Source: Algibacter mikhailovii (GTDB lineage: Bacteria > Bacteroidota > Bacteroidia > Flavobacteriales > Flavobacteriaceae). Taken from it: a stretch of DNA of 64,000 nt. Positions within the stretch are counted from its first letter, which is position 1; every line of letters begins with the position of its first letter. Positions 24,221 to 35,100 of the stretch are shown piece by piece. The notes beneath the pieces were generated by a model. That model was not told where the DNA came from, made no database searches, and was given only the letters and a program-made list of their open reading frames with translations. The DNA lies in contig NZ_BMWZ01000002.1 in assembly GCF_014651495.1 (NCBI RefSeq), positions 248,001-312,000 on the forward strand. The letters are read 5' to 3'. The position numbers and the translations under genes are program-made.

Positions 24221-26320
24221 TTAAAAATCAAAATACCAATTAAAGAGGTCATTTCTAACGCCAAAACTTATCCAGGTCGTACTGTTTTTAAAGGTCGTTG
24301 CTGTATTTGCTTCCGGATTAAAATCCCGATACGTGAAATCAGCAAAAATCTTCAAATTAGACGCCGGATTTACCAAATAACCAGCCTGTAGGTTTCCATT
24401 GAAAATATTGGTAGTAATACCTTGACCTACCTTAACTCCAGTATCATAGGGTCTATCATTATAATCTCTATAAATATCTCCTCCGTAGCTATAATTATCA
24501 GTACCGTCATTAAAGTCAAAGCCTTTAACCCCGTATATTAATTTTGCATTGGCATACCAGCGTTTATAATTATAACGACCAATTAAAATGGTCTCATGAA
24601 AATTTCCACCCCAAGAATGTGCTTTAGACTCATTAGCGTGTGCGTAATTTAACACAATGGTATTATGCGAATAAGTATATGGTCGTATTCTATTATATTC
24701 TAACTGAATCATGAGATTATCCACTTTAAAAGCATTGAAATACTTAACACCAAGCTGGTAAGCAAATTTATTCTTCCAACTTTGTTCTCCAGCCTTTACA
24801 TCACTTAAAGAGAATTCATCCAAAACAAATTGCCCATATAAATTAATGTTGTCATTCCATTTGTACTTGGCCGTAGCTCCTAGAATAGCATTTCCTGATC
24901 CTTGTCCGTTTTGAAACTCAACAGCCCTGTAAAAAATTATGGGATTTAAATAGCTGATATCAAAACCTCTATTATTTGAGTTTTCCCAAATAACAGTTTC
25001 AAATAAACCAATATTTACACGCTTTGAGACATTCCAACTCAAATAGTGATTCGCCATATATTTTGTTAGAAAGGCTTTGTCTTGTTCCACTTCTGGTCTA
25101 ACATCTTTTAACCACATCCAGGTATTGGTATATTTTATTTTCCAGAATTTGGTATTTATTTTAAAAAAAGGATGCGGACTCGCTATATCACTTAATACTA
25201 ATGACCTATAGCCATCACCGATAAATGTTTTGCCTTGACCAAATTGAAAATTAAAATATTTTGAAGGGGTAAAAGACAAATAAGCCTCAGCTACAGGATA
25301 ATCATAAGCATCGGTTTTAAATCGCTTACCAATACCCCGTCCAGGAACAATTGCTGGATCTGGTCCAAATCCTTTTAAACTTTCGGCATATCGATTAACA
25401 TAATCTGCAAAGCGCCCTTGACTTTCTAAAAAAGTAGTGTAAAAGTTAAAGCTTTTTCCCAGACCACCTTGCACCACAATTCCTCTGGTATTATTAAACG
25501 TGCTATTAAAATCTGCATCAGTATCCTTACCCACTTGTAAATCAAAAATGGGATCGATTGTAAACCAATAATCCTTTCCTTGTAATTCAACTAAATGCTC
25601 ATTCCATAACTTCCTTCCTCCCCATGATTTTTTTTCTTTATGAAGCGCCTTTTTTTCAGCATTAAAATCATAATATTGAGACACCTCTGCATAGGAAAAA
25701 GGTTTAGAGCCAGTATGACTATTTGCGCCCACCACATTCATAGCCCTTCCAAATCTATCATATTCACTATGAACAAAAGGTATATTCAACTGACTGGTAT
25801 ATTCCTTATTTTCAAAAAGTCTTCTATCTGCAATAACACTATCAAATTCTCTTGCCGCCTGCTCTTCTAATTTGGTTTTCTTATTAACCTCAGCCAAATC
25901 TTGTGTGCTAACAGATTGATTTACCAATGGAATTTTTATGGGTATAGAATACTGTTTAAATGTTTTTCTAGAATTGTAAGTCGCTGGCTTTACCTTTGGC
26001 ATTTCAGCAAAAACTCGAATGGCTTCTTGCTTCAATTCTGGATAAATGGCATCGGCATAAATAACTCTAAACTGCCCTAAAGTATCCACTTCAAAAAGCA
26101 CGATAACTTCGCCATTATAATTTTCATCATAAACACGCTTAGGGACTTTAAAGTTTGTATATATAAAATCAAACACACTTTTATCAAAACAAGCTTGTAA
26201 TGAATCTATGGCCACCTTTTCACAGTTACTAAAAACGGGTGGTTTTTCATGCAGATATTTATCCTGCGCGAAAGCATTGTATTGAAAAACAAGTAGGAAG
26301 AACACAATGAATTGCTTCAT
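24221..26320 (-). CDS. RemB-like gliding-associated outer membrane protein with N-terminal TonB-C-like domain
   Basis: 699-residue secreted protein: signal peptide (about 1-18, ending NAFAQ), an N-terminal domain (about 28-135), then a long beta-barrel-like region to an aromatic C terminus (DLFNWYFDF). The overall length and barrel sequence resemble Flavobacterium RemB, a protein needed for normal gliding-cell spreading; I recognise this from memory, so symbol is not assigned. The N-terminal domain follows the TonB C-terminal pattern seen in the two genes just upstream: a CEK near the start, a second Cys, NGEVIVLFEVDTLG, then EAIRVFAEMPKVKP and IPIKIPL. It might reach for or mimic TonB-type contacts in the periplasm. 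Confidence 0.65.
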   Translation of the reverse strand: MKQFIVFFLLVFQYNAFAQDKYLHEKPPVFSNCEKVAIDSLQACFDKSVFDFIYTNFKVPKRVYDENYNGEVIVLFEVDTLGQFRVIYADAIYPELKQEAIRVFAEMPKVKPATYNSRKTFKQYSIPIKIPLVNQSVSTQDLAEVNKKTKLEEQAAREFDSVIADRRLFENKEYTSQLNIPFVHSEYDRFGRAMNVVGANSHTGSKPFSYAEVSQYYDFNAEKKALHKEKKSWGGRKLWNEHLVELQGKDYWFTIDPIFDLQVGKDTDADFNSTFNNTRGIVVQGGLGKSFNFYTTFLESQGRFADYVNRYAESLKGFGPDPAIVPGRGIGKRFKTDAYDYPVAEAYLSFTPSKYFNFQFGQGKTFIGDGYRSLVLSDIASPHPFFKINTKFWKIKYTNTWMWLKDVRPEVEQDKAFLTKYMANHYLSWNVSKRVNIGLFETVIWENSNNRGFDISYLNPIIFYRAVEFQNGQGSGNAILGATAKYKWNDNINLYGQFVLDEFSLSDVKAGEQSWKNKFAYQLGVKYFNAFKVDNLMIQLEYNRIRPYTYSHNTIVLNYAHANESKAHSWGGNFHETILIGRYNYKRWYANAKLIYGVKGFDFNDGTDNYSYGGDIYRDYNDRPYDTGVKVGQGITTNIFNGNLQAGYLVNPASNLKIFADFTYRDFNPEANTATTFKNSTTWISFGVRNDLFNWYFDF

Positions 26321-26443
26321 GTTATAGGCTTAGATTTGATTTTGGGACGCAAGATACCATATTTTTTAGAATCCGAATTCAAACCCACCTCTTTGATATT
26401 AATTAATATATAGGAGCACCTCATTCATACCATCAAGAAAACA

Positions 26444-26475
26444 AAAATCGCTATCATAAAGCTAATAGCGATTTT
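26444..26475 (-). terminator. Terminator after the first TonB-like gene
   Basis: 11-bp perfect stem (26444-26454 with 26465-26475) and 10-nt loop, 34 bp past the stop of the TonB-like gene at 26510. The A/T ends of the arms supply the U tract on the minus strand. Confidence 0.65.
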
Positions 26476-26509
26476 AGAAAATTCTAAATATACGATTCAA
26501 AAGGTCCTA

Positions 26510-27298
26510 TTATTGTACCTGAAAAATAATTGGTAAATTATAGATTACACCAACATTTCTATCCCTCTGTTTCCCAGGCGTCATTTCAGGTATATAATGA
26601 ATTACCCGAATGGCTTCCTCATCTAGTTTGGGATGTGGCGATCTTGTCTTAATATCTGTGACTTTTCCTGTTTTATCAATTTTAAACTGTACATCAATTT
26701 TCTGTTTACCAGTTAAACCATAATTATTTGCAATATCACTGCCTTCAAATTTTTTCTGTATGAGTTTTGCTATTTTCTTTGACATACATTGCTTTCTAGC
26801 CGTATTATCTTTAGCTTTTTCACACCCTGGATAAACGGGTACTATTTCAACTCTATGAATTGGGATATTAACATCCTCATCTGGAGCACTAGGCAGGTCA
26901 GGAAGTGCATCTGGATGCAAAGGTGTTTCCTCTATTACAGGCTCAGAATCTTGCATTATTGGTAGCTGTTCTTCAGCATCATCAGGGATGACTTCAAACT
27001 GAATAGATTTTTTGACTTTTTTTTGTGGTTTAACAGTCTCTTTTGATGGCATTTTTTCCTTGAGAAGAGGAATATGAACTACATAGGCTGGCTCTATCTC
27101 TAAAGGAGGAGCGACCTCAGGGACGTCCGTCTGAAACTTCATTTCTAACAAACCAAATGTAGCCAGCAAACACACTATCAAGCCCACTTGAAAATAAAGG
27201 GTCGAGTTTTTTTGTAAATTTGCTTCATGCTTTTGTGTTTTTTTCACGACGTGCTCATTTTGCCGAATGAGGTCGTGAGTTTTCTTTTGATTACTCAT
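26510..27298 (-). CDS. Energy transducer TonB (paralogue without poly-proline)
   Basis: TonB-type protein that couples the inner-membrane ExbBD motor to outer-membrane receptors. One N-terminal helix (about 33-52 from this start), a linker moderately rich in Pro, Lys and acidic residues, and a TonB C-terminal domain (about 165-262) with CEKAKDNTARKQCMSKKI, KIDVQFKIDKTGKVTD, HPKLDEEAIRVI and closing LPIIFQVQ. ATG 27298 is chosen because the MSNQKK start precedes the cytoplasmic tail; an in-frame ATG at 27349 would place codons in the preceding terminator region. Unlike the next gene it lacks a long proline run, and its cytoplasmic tail of about 30 residues is longer. Confidence 0.88.
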   Translation of the reverse strand: MSNQKKTHDLIRQNEHVVKKTQKHEANLQKNSTLYFQVGLIVCLLATFGLLEMKFQTDVPEVAPPLEIEPAYVVHIPLLKEKMPSKETVKPQKKVKKSIQFEVIPDDAEEQLPIMQDSEPVIEETPLHPDALPDLPSAPDEDVNIPIHRVEIVPVYPGCEKAKDNTARKQCMSKKIAKLIQKKFEGSDIANNYGLTGKQKIDVQFKIDKTGKVTDIKTRSPHPKLDEEAIRVIHYIPEMTPGKQRDRNVGVIYNLPIIFQVQ

Positions 27299-27348
27299 AA
27301 TAATAGATTTAATGTTAATATTATGGTAAAAACACAATAAGCATACCA

Positions 27349-27384
27349 AAAAAGAAATCCCGTTACATTACTGTAACGGGATTT
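27349..27384 (-). terminator. Terminator between the two TonB genes
   Basis: 13-bp perfect stem (27355-27367 with 27372-27384), 4-nt loop, followed on the minus strand by a T run. It lies 50 bp past the stop of the TonB gene at 27434 and shows that the two TonB paralogues are probably separate transcripts. Confidence 0.85.
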
Positions 27385-27433
27385 TATTTTTGATCCTTAG
27401 TCTAAACTAAGATATCTTATGTCTCGATCCTAT

Positions 27434-28153
27434 TTAATCTTGAACTTGGAAAATAATTGGTAAAGAATATGGCACGTTTACCGGCTTTCCTCTTTGTTTA
27501 CCCGGCTTCATTTTTGGCAACAATCCAATAACGCGGGCTGCTTCTTTTTCTAATCCTGGATGTGGTGCTCTTGCACGAATACCAGTAATAGAACCTGTTT
27601 TGTCAATTTTAAATATTACGTTAATACGCTGTCTTCCAGACAAACCTAAATCACTAGCTAACTCCGTATTAAATTTCTTATTTACAAACTGTGATATCTT
27701 TTTAGACATACAGTTTCTTTTATCTGTATTGCTTCCTTTTTCACAACCTGGGAAAATTGGCACATTTTCAATAACTGAGAAAGGAACATCAATATCTTCT
27801 TCCACTTCTTCCACTTCTACTTCTTCCACCTCAACGATTTCAGTTTCCTGATCAACCTCTGTAGACTCGATTACCGTTTCTTCAATCTCTACCTCATCTT
27901 CAACAACCTCAATAACTTCAGGTGCTGCTGGTGGTGGCGGTGGTGGCGGTGGTGTTTGTATTTGTTCAGTTAATGGAATATCCTCTTCTAACTCTTCCTC
28001 CATATTAACCATACCTATGTCAATATCTGATTTATCGTATGTTTTGAAGTTTATAGCGTAATTGGTTAGGAATAGCATAAGCGCTAAACCAATGGCAAAG
28101 AAAAGTGAACTGTTACGTCCAACATTTGCTTTAGGATTTTTTTTAGGTTCCAT
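27434..28153 (-). CDS. Energy transducer TonB (poly-proline type)
   Basis: TonB protein with the textbook layout: N-terminal helix (about 17-34), an eight-proline run near 66-73, a linker of repeated Val/Glu pairs (about 77-120), and a C-terminal domain (about 125-239) with CEKGSNTDKRNCMSKKI, RINVIFKIDKTGSITGI, HPGLEKEAARVI and LPIIFQVQ. The acid-rich linker is unusual, since TonB linkers commonly combine Pro with Glu and Lys. Upstream, AATCTTTG at 28170-28177 on the minus strand is one base away from a -7 consensus, with TTG 22 bp further up. VanZ lies upstream at 28215. Confidence 0.92.
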   Translation of the reverse strand: MEPKKNPKANVGRNSSLFFAIGLALMLFLTNYAINFKTYDKSDIDIGMVNMEEELEEDIPLTEQIQTPPPPPPPPAAPEVIEVVEDEVEIEETVIESTEVDQETEIVEVEEVEVEEVEEDIDVPFSVIENVPIFPGCEKGSNTDKRNCMSKKISQFVNKKFNTELASDLGLSGRQRINVIFKIDKTGSITGIRARAPHPGLEKEAARVIGLLPKMKPGKQRGKPVNVPYSLPIIFQVQD

Positions 28154-28214
28154 AATTTAATTCGTTTATCAAAGATTGCTAAAATAACTATTTATTTATC
28201 AAAAAAACAAGTGT

Positions 28215-28592
28215 TCAAGTGTTTTTAACGCTGAAACTATTTTTAAAAAACAATATTAATGATGCAAGCATAACTCCAAGGGTATTTGCTAAAATATCAT
28301 AAACATCTAATTCTCTATAATCGGTCATCGTATGCTGTAATACCTCAATAATTATACCAAATAGTATTGCAAAAATTATAACAGAAACAAAAGCTGATTT
28401 TTTTCGCACATTAAGGGTCCATGCGCATACTGCAAACCAAAACAAAGTTAGTAAAGCGTATGCTAAGCAGTGAAAAATTTTATCGGCAAACGAAATACCT
28501 CCATCAGGGAGATTATTCAGTCGTACTAAACTTAATGTTGCTAATACTATTGTATAACCTATAGCACTAATCAGTATAAGTTTTTTAAGCAC
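28215..28592 (-). CDS. VanZ family membrane protein
   Basis: Small membrane protein with four helices (about 5-22, 34-55, 63-82, 98-115). VanZ-like marks are DKIFHCLAYALLT in the second helix region and LQHTMTDYRELDVYDILANTLG between helices 3 and 4. No function is established outside teicoplanin resistance in enterococci; most members in this phylum are uncharacterised. The start codon is GTG at 28592, overlapping the end of gcvH by 8 bp, so the two are translationally coupled. Confidence 0.85.
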   Translation of the reverse strand: MLKKLILISAIGYTIVLATLSLVRLNNLPDGGISFADKIFHCLAYALLTLFWFAVCAWTLNVRKKSAFVSVIIFAILFGIIIEVLQHTMTDYRELDVYDILANTLGVMLASLILFFKNSFSVKNT

Positions 28593-28965
28593 CTATTAGG
28601 GTTTTATAATCTTCATCAGACATTAACCCATCAATTTGAGATAAATCTGAACATTTAATCTTAATCATCCAACCTGCGTTATACGGGTCTGAATTTACAC
28701 TTTCAGGTTCATCCTCCAAAGCTTCATTAAATTCAATAATTTCACCAGATAAAGGCAAGAACAAATCAGAAACCGTTTTAACCGCTTCTACAGATCCAAA
28801 AATCTCATCTGCTTCCAATGTTTCATCAAGTGTTTCCACCTCTACATATACAATATCACCCAATTCGCTTTGCGCAAAATCAGTTATACCCACTGTAGCA
28901 ATATCACCATCTATCTTAACCCATTCGTGGTCTTTTGTATACTTTAATTCTGAAGGAATATTCAT
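28585..28965 (-). CDS. gcvH: Glycine cleavage system H protein
   Basis: Lipoyl carrier of the glycine cleavage complex, shuttling the methylamine intermediate between the P, T and L proteins. The 126-residue length and motifs IPSELKYTKDHEWVK, GDIVYVEVE, and the lipoylation region FGSVEAVKTVSDLFLPLSG with the lysine in VKTVSD are standard. ATG 28965 gives the normal length; the upstream in-frame ATG at 29010 lies inside the predicted promoter and cannot be on the transcript. The other gcv genes are not in this window. A promoter lies directly upstream. Confidence 0.96.
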   Translation of the reverse strand: MNIPSELKYTKDHEWVKIDGDIATVGITDFAQSELGDIVYVEVETLDETLEADEIFGSVEAVKTVSDLFLPLSGEIIEFNEALEDEPESVNSDPYNAGWMIKIKCSDLSQIDGLMSDEDYKTLIGA

Positions 28966-28993
28966 TTCGTTATTTTTAAAAGTGTTAATTACA

Positions 28994-29023
28994 CAAATGT
29001 ATTTATTCAAAACATAAATTCAA
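28994..29023 (-). promoter_or_regulatory. Promoter of gcvH
   Basis: Minus-strand TTG (29021-29023), 19-bp spacer and TACATTTG (28994-29001), an exact TTG-N19-TAnnTTTG match. The leader to ATG 28965 would be about 20-25 nt. It shows gcvH-vanZ is transcribed separately from sprA. Confidence 0.75.
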
Positions 29024-29155
29024 AAACAAACCCTACAATTAACATCAAGTCTTTTAAAAAAAGCTATCCACTTCGCACTCCTTAATACCTATAGGATTAT
29101 TAGAACCAGCTTGAAGAAAAATATGTTTATAAAGTTATAATTTCTGTTACCTCAA

Positions 29156-32100
29156 TTAATTTCCGAAATTATAGCGTATTGTAAATCCAGATCTTAGTGT
29201 TGTTTGAGGGAAAGCCGTTGAAATAGCATAATCTGAAAACGTGTAATCTAGATAAAAAATACCGGTTAAATTTCTGCTGAAAGCATAATCGGCTGAGTAT
29301 TTAAGCCCCCAAATGGTCTGTCCAGATGTTATTTGGTTGTTATCTAAATCTAAATATCTTATTATCGTTTTATTATCTCTAACCGAAACATCTGCTTTCA
29401 TATTCAAATCACTTATTATACGCTTTGAAGGCCCAGCCAATTTTGAGCGTATTCTAAGATCTTTAATTCTATACCCCAATCCTACAATATATTCATTCCC
29501 TTTAACTTCGGTCATTAAATTATTATCAAAACTTAACGACATCAATCTATCCTTCTTAATTTCAGCAAGCACTCTAACAGAGTTTTTCATTTCGAAATCA
29601 ATGCGTACTAATGGACTGAACATTTCCGTTAAATTGACATTAGTATACAATAGTTCATTTTTATAATTACCCGATTGATCTTTTGCCGCATCACTTTGTT
29701 GATCATATGGTAAACCCGGAATAGGGTATTCTTGATCGTCGGGGTTCAAATTCAAATTTAAATTAGTTGTAAACTGATTAATGGTATACACAGAACGATA
29801 ACCATGTGTTAATGAAAACCGTCTAAAATTCTTTTTAAACCAACCAATTTTCATCAAACCTGTATACTTCAAATCCCAGTTAGGAATAGCAACATCTCTA
29901 AATGCTCTAGTCGTAATTTTATCAGCACTTTTACCTTGGTAGGCTGCCAAAAATGAAGGTAATAGTACTTTTTGGTTGTTTTTACCAAACCCTAATGGAT
30001 ACCCTTCTTCATCTCTATCAAAATTATCATTTCCGTAAAAATCTCTTGCCAATCGATTGGCTATAGTCAATCGATTTGATCTAAAATCTTCAAAAGCCTG
30101 AGAATTGACTTCATCACTTTTTTGAAATGCCGTTGATATTAAAAGTGTTGAGATATTAAAATTACCAAAAGTATTTGGCGTCAGCGATTGATATTGGAGG
30201 TTATCTTCTGGGCCATCTACAATATAGTTTTCTGCATAATTTTCAAGATACGATCTATTGGCCACCACATCAATTTTTAAATCACGCGTAGGCTGCAAAC
30301 TAGCAGACATATCTAATTGCTTAGTATTGGTAGTTGTATATTGTTGATTAAATTCTGGAAATCTTGTTAACCAACCTCGTCTTGCTGCTTCAAACCTCAC
30401 ATCCCTTTGACCTCCAAATGTAAATCCTAAAGATGGCTTCAGCGTTCCAATAAAACCAGGTGTTTGCTGATATCCCGGTAAAAATGTTCCACTATTCTCG
30501 GAATAGTTGACTTGTACTCTTTTAATGGACGTTAGAATATCAATACCTACATTTAAAATCTTTGATCCTGCTTGACTTTTTGGCTTAGCATCTGATGATT
30601 CGGCTGGATCCACACCTGTTCTCGCATTACTTCTTGCTCTACTAATAGGCTTTTTGGTTAAACCGATGTATCTATACAATCGATTCATATCCAAAGAGGT
30701 GTTTAAATTATGAACATTAGAGTTTTGAATAGTATTACCCAAGTCATAACGCCTGCCATCCAATTCAATATCACCGTATAAATCAGACCCTTTTTGCCAT
30801 AAAAAGGTACCCGTATATTGATAGGTAGCATCAATAAAACTAAATGTTGGTATTTTGTTAAGTGGTATTTGATAGGTTAACCCAAAATTTTGTGTTTGTC
30901 TATTAGGATCTCCAAAATCCATCAAACCATCCCAAATATCTAAGGTTTGATCTTGCTCTCCGGCTATCAAGTCATTATCCACAAAATAATTTCTAACAAT
31001 ATTACTATTTGCCGCAGTGAAGTTAATTTGTAATGACTTTGTTAAATTATAATTAATGGCATACTGGAAATCAAAAGTATAATTTCTTCTAAACAATTCT
31101 TCTATGGCAATATTTTCCCCAGTTAAATCAACTTCTCTAAACTTTTGTCTATTGAATTGTCTATTTAAGTCTGTATTTATTGTAAAACTTGCCGGCATCA
31201 AATTAAGATTGAAATCCTTTAATATTTTCCAATATCTATTCATAAATATAGAATCGTTCTTGGCAAAGGGTTCCACCTCAACAGGATTAAAATTATGAGC
31301 ATAATTGGCGCCTAGGCGTAATCTTTTATCTTCGGAGTTTTCAATTTCAAAATCTCGATGTTCCACCTTGTTATAGGAGTAATTTAGCGTAAAATTCTCT
31401 ACATCATAAAAACGCGGTTTCTTATCGGTCGTTCTAATTTTTCTAACACCTATAAAATTGATACTTTGCCTTTTTGTATAATCCTCTGATTGCTCTTTGA
31501 CCGCATCTTTTTCAGCTTGTGTATCGGCTGCTTCAATTCTTGAATCTAAAGTCAAATCCTTATAAAACTGATCATATTTGGGCGTAATAAGCTCTTCGCC
31601 TTGCCCGTAGTTAAATGGTAATTGTACACCCCATTTTTTAGGTAGTAACTGTCCAATATTTACATTAGTCACCACATTATATTGCTGCACATCTTCTAAT
31701 GCTCTCTGACTAGGGCCTTGTTCTAACGAACCAAAACCAGAAGTGCTTTGGCTCCCGGTAGCACTAATATTAGCAAAATCAGCAATATTAGTATCCATAC
31801 TTACCACAGCTGCCCAACCACCTTCATTATCCAATTCAGATAAGCGTAATTCGTTAAACCAAACCTCAGCACAAAGCTCTTTTCCGGTAGTTGCATTTTT
31901 AACCCCCATCATAAGGCTTCTTACATCGCCATAATTAGGATTACCTTTTATGGCAACACGATGCTGTCCTGCAACATAGCCTGAGAAAGGATCTGTAACT
32001 TTTATCACTTCACCATTTATAACATCATAAAAGGTAGGATCATCATTACCTAATGACATATCTGATATGCCTTCAGCCTTAATTTTTCCTAATATTTCTA

Positions 32101-35100
32101 TTGGTAAGTTGATTTCATTTTCCACTGGCCAAAGACCTTCTCTAGATGTAGAAGTTGACACCTGTAAAGGCAATTCTATTTGATAAAAGTTATCTACCAA
32201 GTCATTACCAATACGTATAAATCCAACTAAATCATCATCATTTAGATTACCAGACACTTTATCTTGATCTTCCGCGTGCATAAACATACGCATACGTTTA
32301 TATTGACGCATGTCAAGGCTAATATTCTTATAAACACCTCTTGAATCTCTTGGTTCTAAATCACAAACCTTAACCACTAAAGATTGCTCATTCTGACGTA
32401 CCACCGTATTATTGTTAAACAAGCGTTCAGGTTCTATACCAGGTGGACTTTGATATCTTCCTTCATTTTCTAAAGTACCAATAACACCCACTGCAAACTC
32501 GACAGTATCATCAAAAGGAGGCGCTTGATTATCTAAAGGCGCTGTAAAACGTCTCCAATCACTTCTTACTAAATCTAATGTTCCAAACCTAAACACTGTT
32601 GGCTCCACAAAATCTTTAACATACATTCTAGTGAATCGAACCGATCTCAAATCTGAAATTCCACCTACAGCCTTGGCATGATCTCCTTGTACAGGAACCC
32701 TAAATTGATACCATCTTACATTTAACTGATCGCCATTAGGTACTTCACGTGGTCTTTCCTTATAGTCTCTTAAAAATTGTTTAAGTGGGTTACTATCAGG
32801 CATGTTTTCAAAATCAGCAACACTTGTAGGTAGGTTTTGCCTATTTACATCCAATTCATACTCATAATAGCTATCAATAGTATTCATGGTATTATCTCGA
32901 TTCAAATCCTCTACATCTGGCTGGGTGTTAGCCCCTCTATCTGTATTTGAAAATGAATCCGGTGTATTACCTTCTACGCCATTGTACTTTCTATAACGTT
33001 CAAAAATCCCACCATCAGTATTTAAAAAGTACGTGTAATTATCATTTGCTGGATCTTCACCAAAGTTGGCGCCAAAAACAGTAGCTTCATCTGCATCATT
33101 ATAACCATCATAACCAACATCTTGATTGGTACGTTCTTCTCCAGTGGTATCAAAAGCATATATTAATGATTGGTTTTGCGGTGTTACAGTCCCCCAAACT
33201 GTTGGTTGCAGTAAAGAAATATCACCATCTTTTGGCAAACCATTTTCATAGAGCTTTTTGCCATCTTTAATAACATCTTCTGAAATATTACCAAGATTAA
33301 ATACTAGCTTCCCGCCAGGGTTATTAGGATTGTCTTGAAATGGATCCTGCAACCAAAAATCTATATACTCAACATTTTGCTGTTCAAAATCTGTTGATGT
33401 TAATTGCCTAGTAATACCCGCCCAACTATCTTGAGGGTTATTAATTACACCACTCGCCGTTGCTGGGTCAAAATTATAAGGCCCACGTTCATCTGGATAA
33501 TAGGCCAAATCTAAGGTAAACAACACTGAGTTTTGTCCCTGTACTAAATCTCTATTCGGAAATAATTCATTAATAAAAACACGGCTATTATATAAACCAG
33601 AAAGATCTTCATCTGTTATACCATCCGGACGCTGACTACTATAAAATATAGGGTCAATGGAGTACCAGTTTAACATCGCTCTCTGGAAACCATTCTGAAT
33701 ACCATTTTCATCCTCATTAGGATTGCTCTGAACATTTAAATCCAAAGGTCTACTTGACAAAAACCAAGATTGCTGCGATTTTAAATCAATACCATTTTGC
33801 GAACCTTCAAAATCATCAATATAGGATGTTGCTTCTCCATTTAAATCGGTTCCTTTAGGAGCTCCTGGCGCTAAGTAAGCAAATTCACCTCGAATAGATA
33901 AATTAGATTCTACATCTGTATCAATATTTGGCAATTTATTGGCTAACCTTGTTAAAAATGGCACTTTTGTAGCATAATTACCATTCACGCCAAAAATAGA
34001 GTTGTTTATAGATTCTGTTCCATAATTGGCTTTTTGAGTCACTGGTCTTTCATTAAGATTTAAGAACGTGGCCCCCAATAAAAAGTTGTCATTAAATTTA
34101 TGCTCCACATTTAACCCTGTGAATCGTCTAGTCTGTTGTCCAAAAACAGCATTGTTTTCGGTAGACACTTCAATGGGTGTATTTGATGCCTTTAAAGCGG
34201 CATCTAGAATTTGCACACGACCCAACTGGTAATTAACGGTATAATCAATACCCTCAACTAAAACACGCCCTCCGGCAGTAACTCTAACGGACCCCCTAGG
34301 CACATTAAACGAGCCTATAGGAATACCGTCACCCCCACTAGCCTTGTAGCGTCCTTTTAATTTAAATTTATTCTTTTCAACTGCATCTAATGCTGCTGTT
34401 TTAGTACTCTTATAAAGTACATCATATACATACTTTGCCTGATCATCATTATATGAAAGTTCATCATCATAATCTCCTCCCCCTAACACATTAAATAAAT
34501 ATTCCCCAAAAGGTTCAGCACTGGTGAATACTATCTTTCCATTTTGAGGAATCACCGTAATCCCAGGAACAAAATCAAAAAAACCATCCCCTCTAGTTTG
34601 TGGGTCATTATTGTAATTCAATTTATCTAAATTGAATACTCTTAATAATGGGGTATTTTGAATCAAATCTTTTTCATCTGTATTTGGTCCCACAGGATTC
34701 CCATTAATATCCAGAGGAAAACTATCACCATTTACAGGTCTTATAAAGTTTAACGGTGAAGCTTCATTATAAAACACATTAAGCTTAAAATCTTCTTGAG
34801 ACAAATTATAAGCACCTGTATCATAGATATTCTTCATCATTAAATCCCAAACAGGTAAATCAACATCAGTAACGCTACTCTTAAGCATTTTCAATATTAA
34901 ATTGGAATTGACAACTGAAATAACATCGCCATCTGGATTTGTTTCAACATCTGTGGCATCAACCCCGTCATTTGCAAATTCACCCACTTGATACACTTTA
35001 CCCCCTAAAGTATATTGAAAGGCAACCGCCAGTAGCTCATCATTATTTAACCTTTGGTTTAATGAGATATAACCTAATTCCGTATTCAAGGTATATTCCT

